Assembly (NCBI GenBank): GCA_934630445.1
Contig: CAKTWY010000005.1
Coordinates: forward strand, 1 to 30,364
DNA: 30,364 nt
Direction: 5' to 3'
Source: an uncultured Eubacteriales bacterium
GTDB lineage: Bacteria; Bacillota; Clostridia; Oscillospirales; Butyricicoccaceae
The stretch's first letter is position 1. The number at the start of each line of letters is the position of its first letter. The position numbers and the translations under genes were made by a program. The notes beneath the pieces were generated by a model, which did not search any database, had not been told where the DNA came from, and was given only the letters and a program-made list of their open reading frames with translations. This document shows, piece by piece, positions 30,259 to 30,364 of this stretch.

Positions 30259-30364
30259 ATAGCGTCCTTTCCCTTGTTTGCCATTGCCGCACAGGCTTGA
30301 CTGCGCCGGTCTGCCTTCATCAGGAAGGCCCGGATCGCTCAGCCCGCGGCGCTTGCCGTGCGGC

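Noticed and set aside
30259..30364. Tail of a substrate-binding protein upstream of the amino-acid permease
   Set aside because: A short minus-strand frame ends in TGA here, but about 100 bp is too little to identify a gene.

Overview
The window looks like a chromosomal segment of an anaerobic, Gram-positive Clostridia-type Firmicute. The evidence is strong GGAGG ribosome-binding sites, textbook TTGACA/TATAAT promoters, a T-box leader, an oxygen-sensitive class III ribonucleotide reductase with its activase, MarR/PadR/LacI/Rrf2 regulators, an HPr-like protein and a CuAO-N/SleB-type wall hydrolase. Coding DNA is GC-rich for this group, while the promoter regions are distinctly AT-rich. The genus cannot be fixed from sequence alone. 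No tRNA, rRNA, insertion sequence, prophage or CRISPR array was seen.

Left part (1-9.1 kb): a tryptophan T-box leader drives an orphan TrpB2-type tryptophan synthase beta gene. A convergent cysteine-rich protein of unknown function and an ECF-transporter S component follow on the minus strand. A three-gene carbohydrate ABC importer (lipoprotein plus two permeases, no ATPase) runs rightward. It converges, through a bidirectional terminator, on a Na+/phosphate cotransporter with a PhoU-like tail. The promoter of that cotransporter carries a Pho-box-like repeat.

Centre (9.1-21.9 kb): a small P-loop protein, glucose-6-phosphate isomerase (pgi) and a D,D-carboxypeptidase lie on the minus strand. 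nrdD-nrdG lies on the plus strand behind a strong promoter and NrdR-box-like sites. Next comes a decayed minus-strand locus: a blaI tail, a blaR1-like first membrane helix, and a frame-disrupted exported protein. Then follow an Rrf2 regulator, an HPr-like protein lacking the catalytic His, mtaB, a Gfo/Idh/MocA oxidoreductase, a small helical protein and a SleB-type hydrolase. The hydrolase has three tandem WalR-like boxes far upstream.

Right part (21.9-30.4 kb): a MarR regulator and a heterodimeric ABC exporter form one minus-strand operon. They are divergent from a PadR regulator plus a DUF1700/DUF4097-type protein. Both regulators have convincing dyad operators in the short shared intergenic region. 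A LacI-family regulator and a polar amino-acid ABC importer (ATPase plus permease) complete the window.

The strongest leads are the paired MarR/PadR operator region with its asymmetric ABC exporter, the decayed bla-type sensor locus, the WalR/Pho-type repeats, the HPr-like protein without its histidine, and the unnamed Cys-rich protein. I did not find a clearly new multi-gene defence or biosynthetic system.
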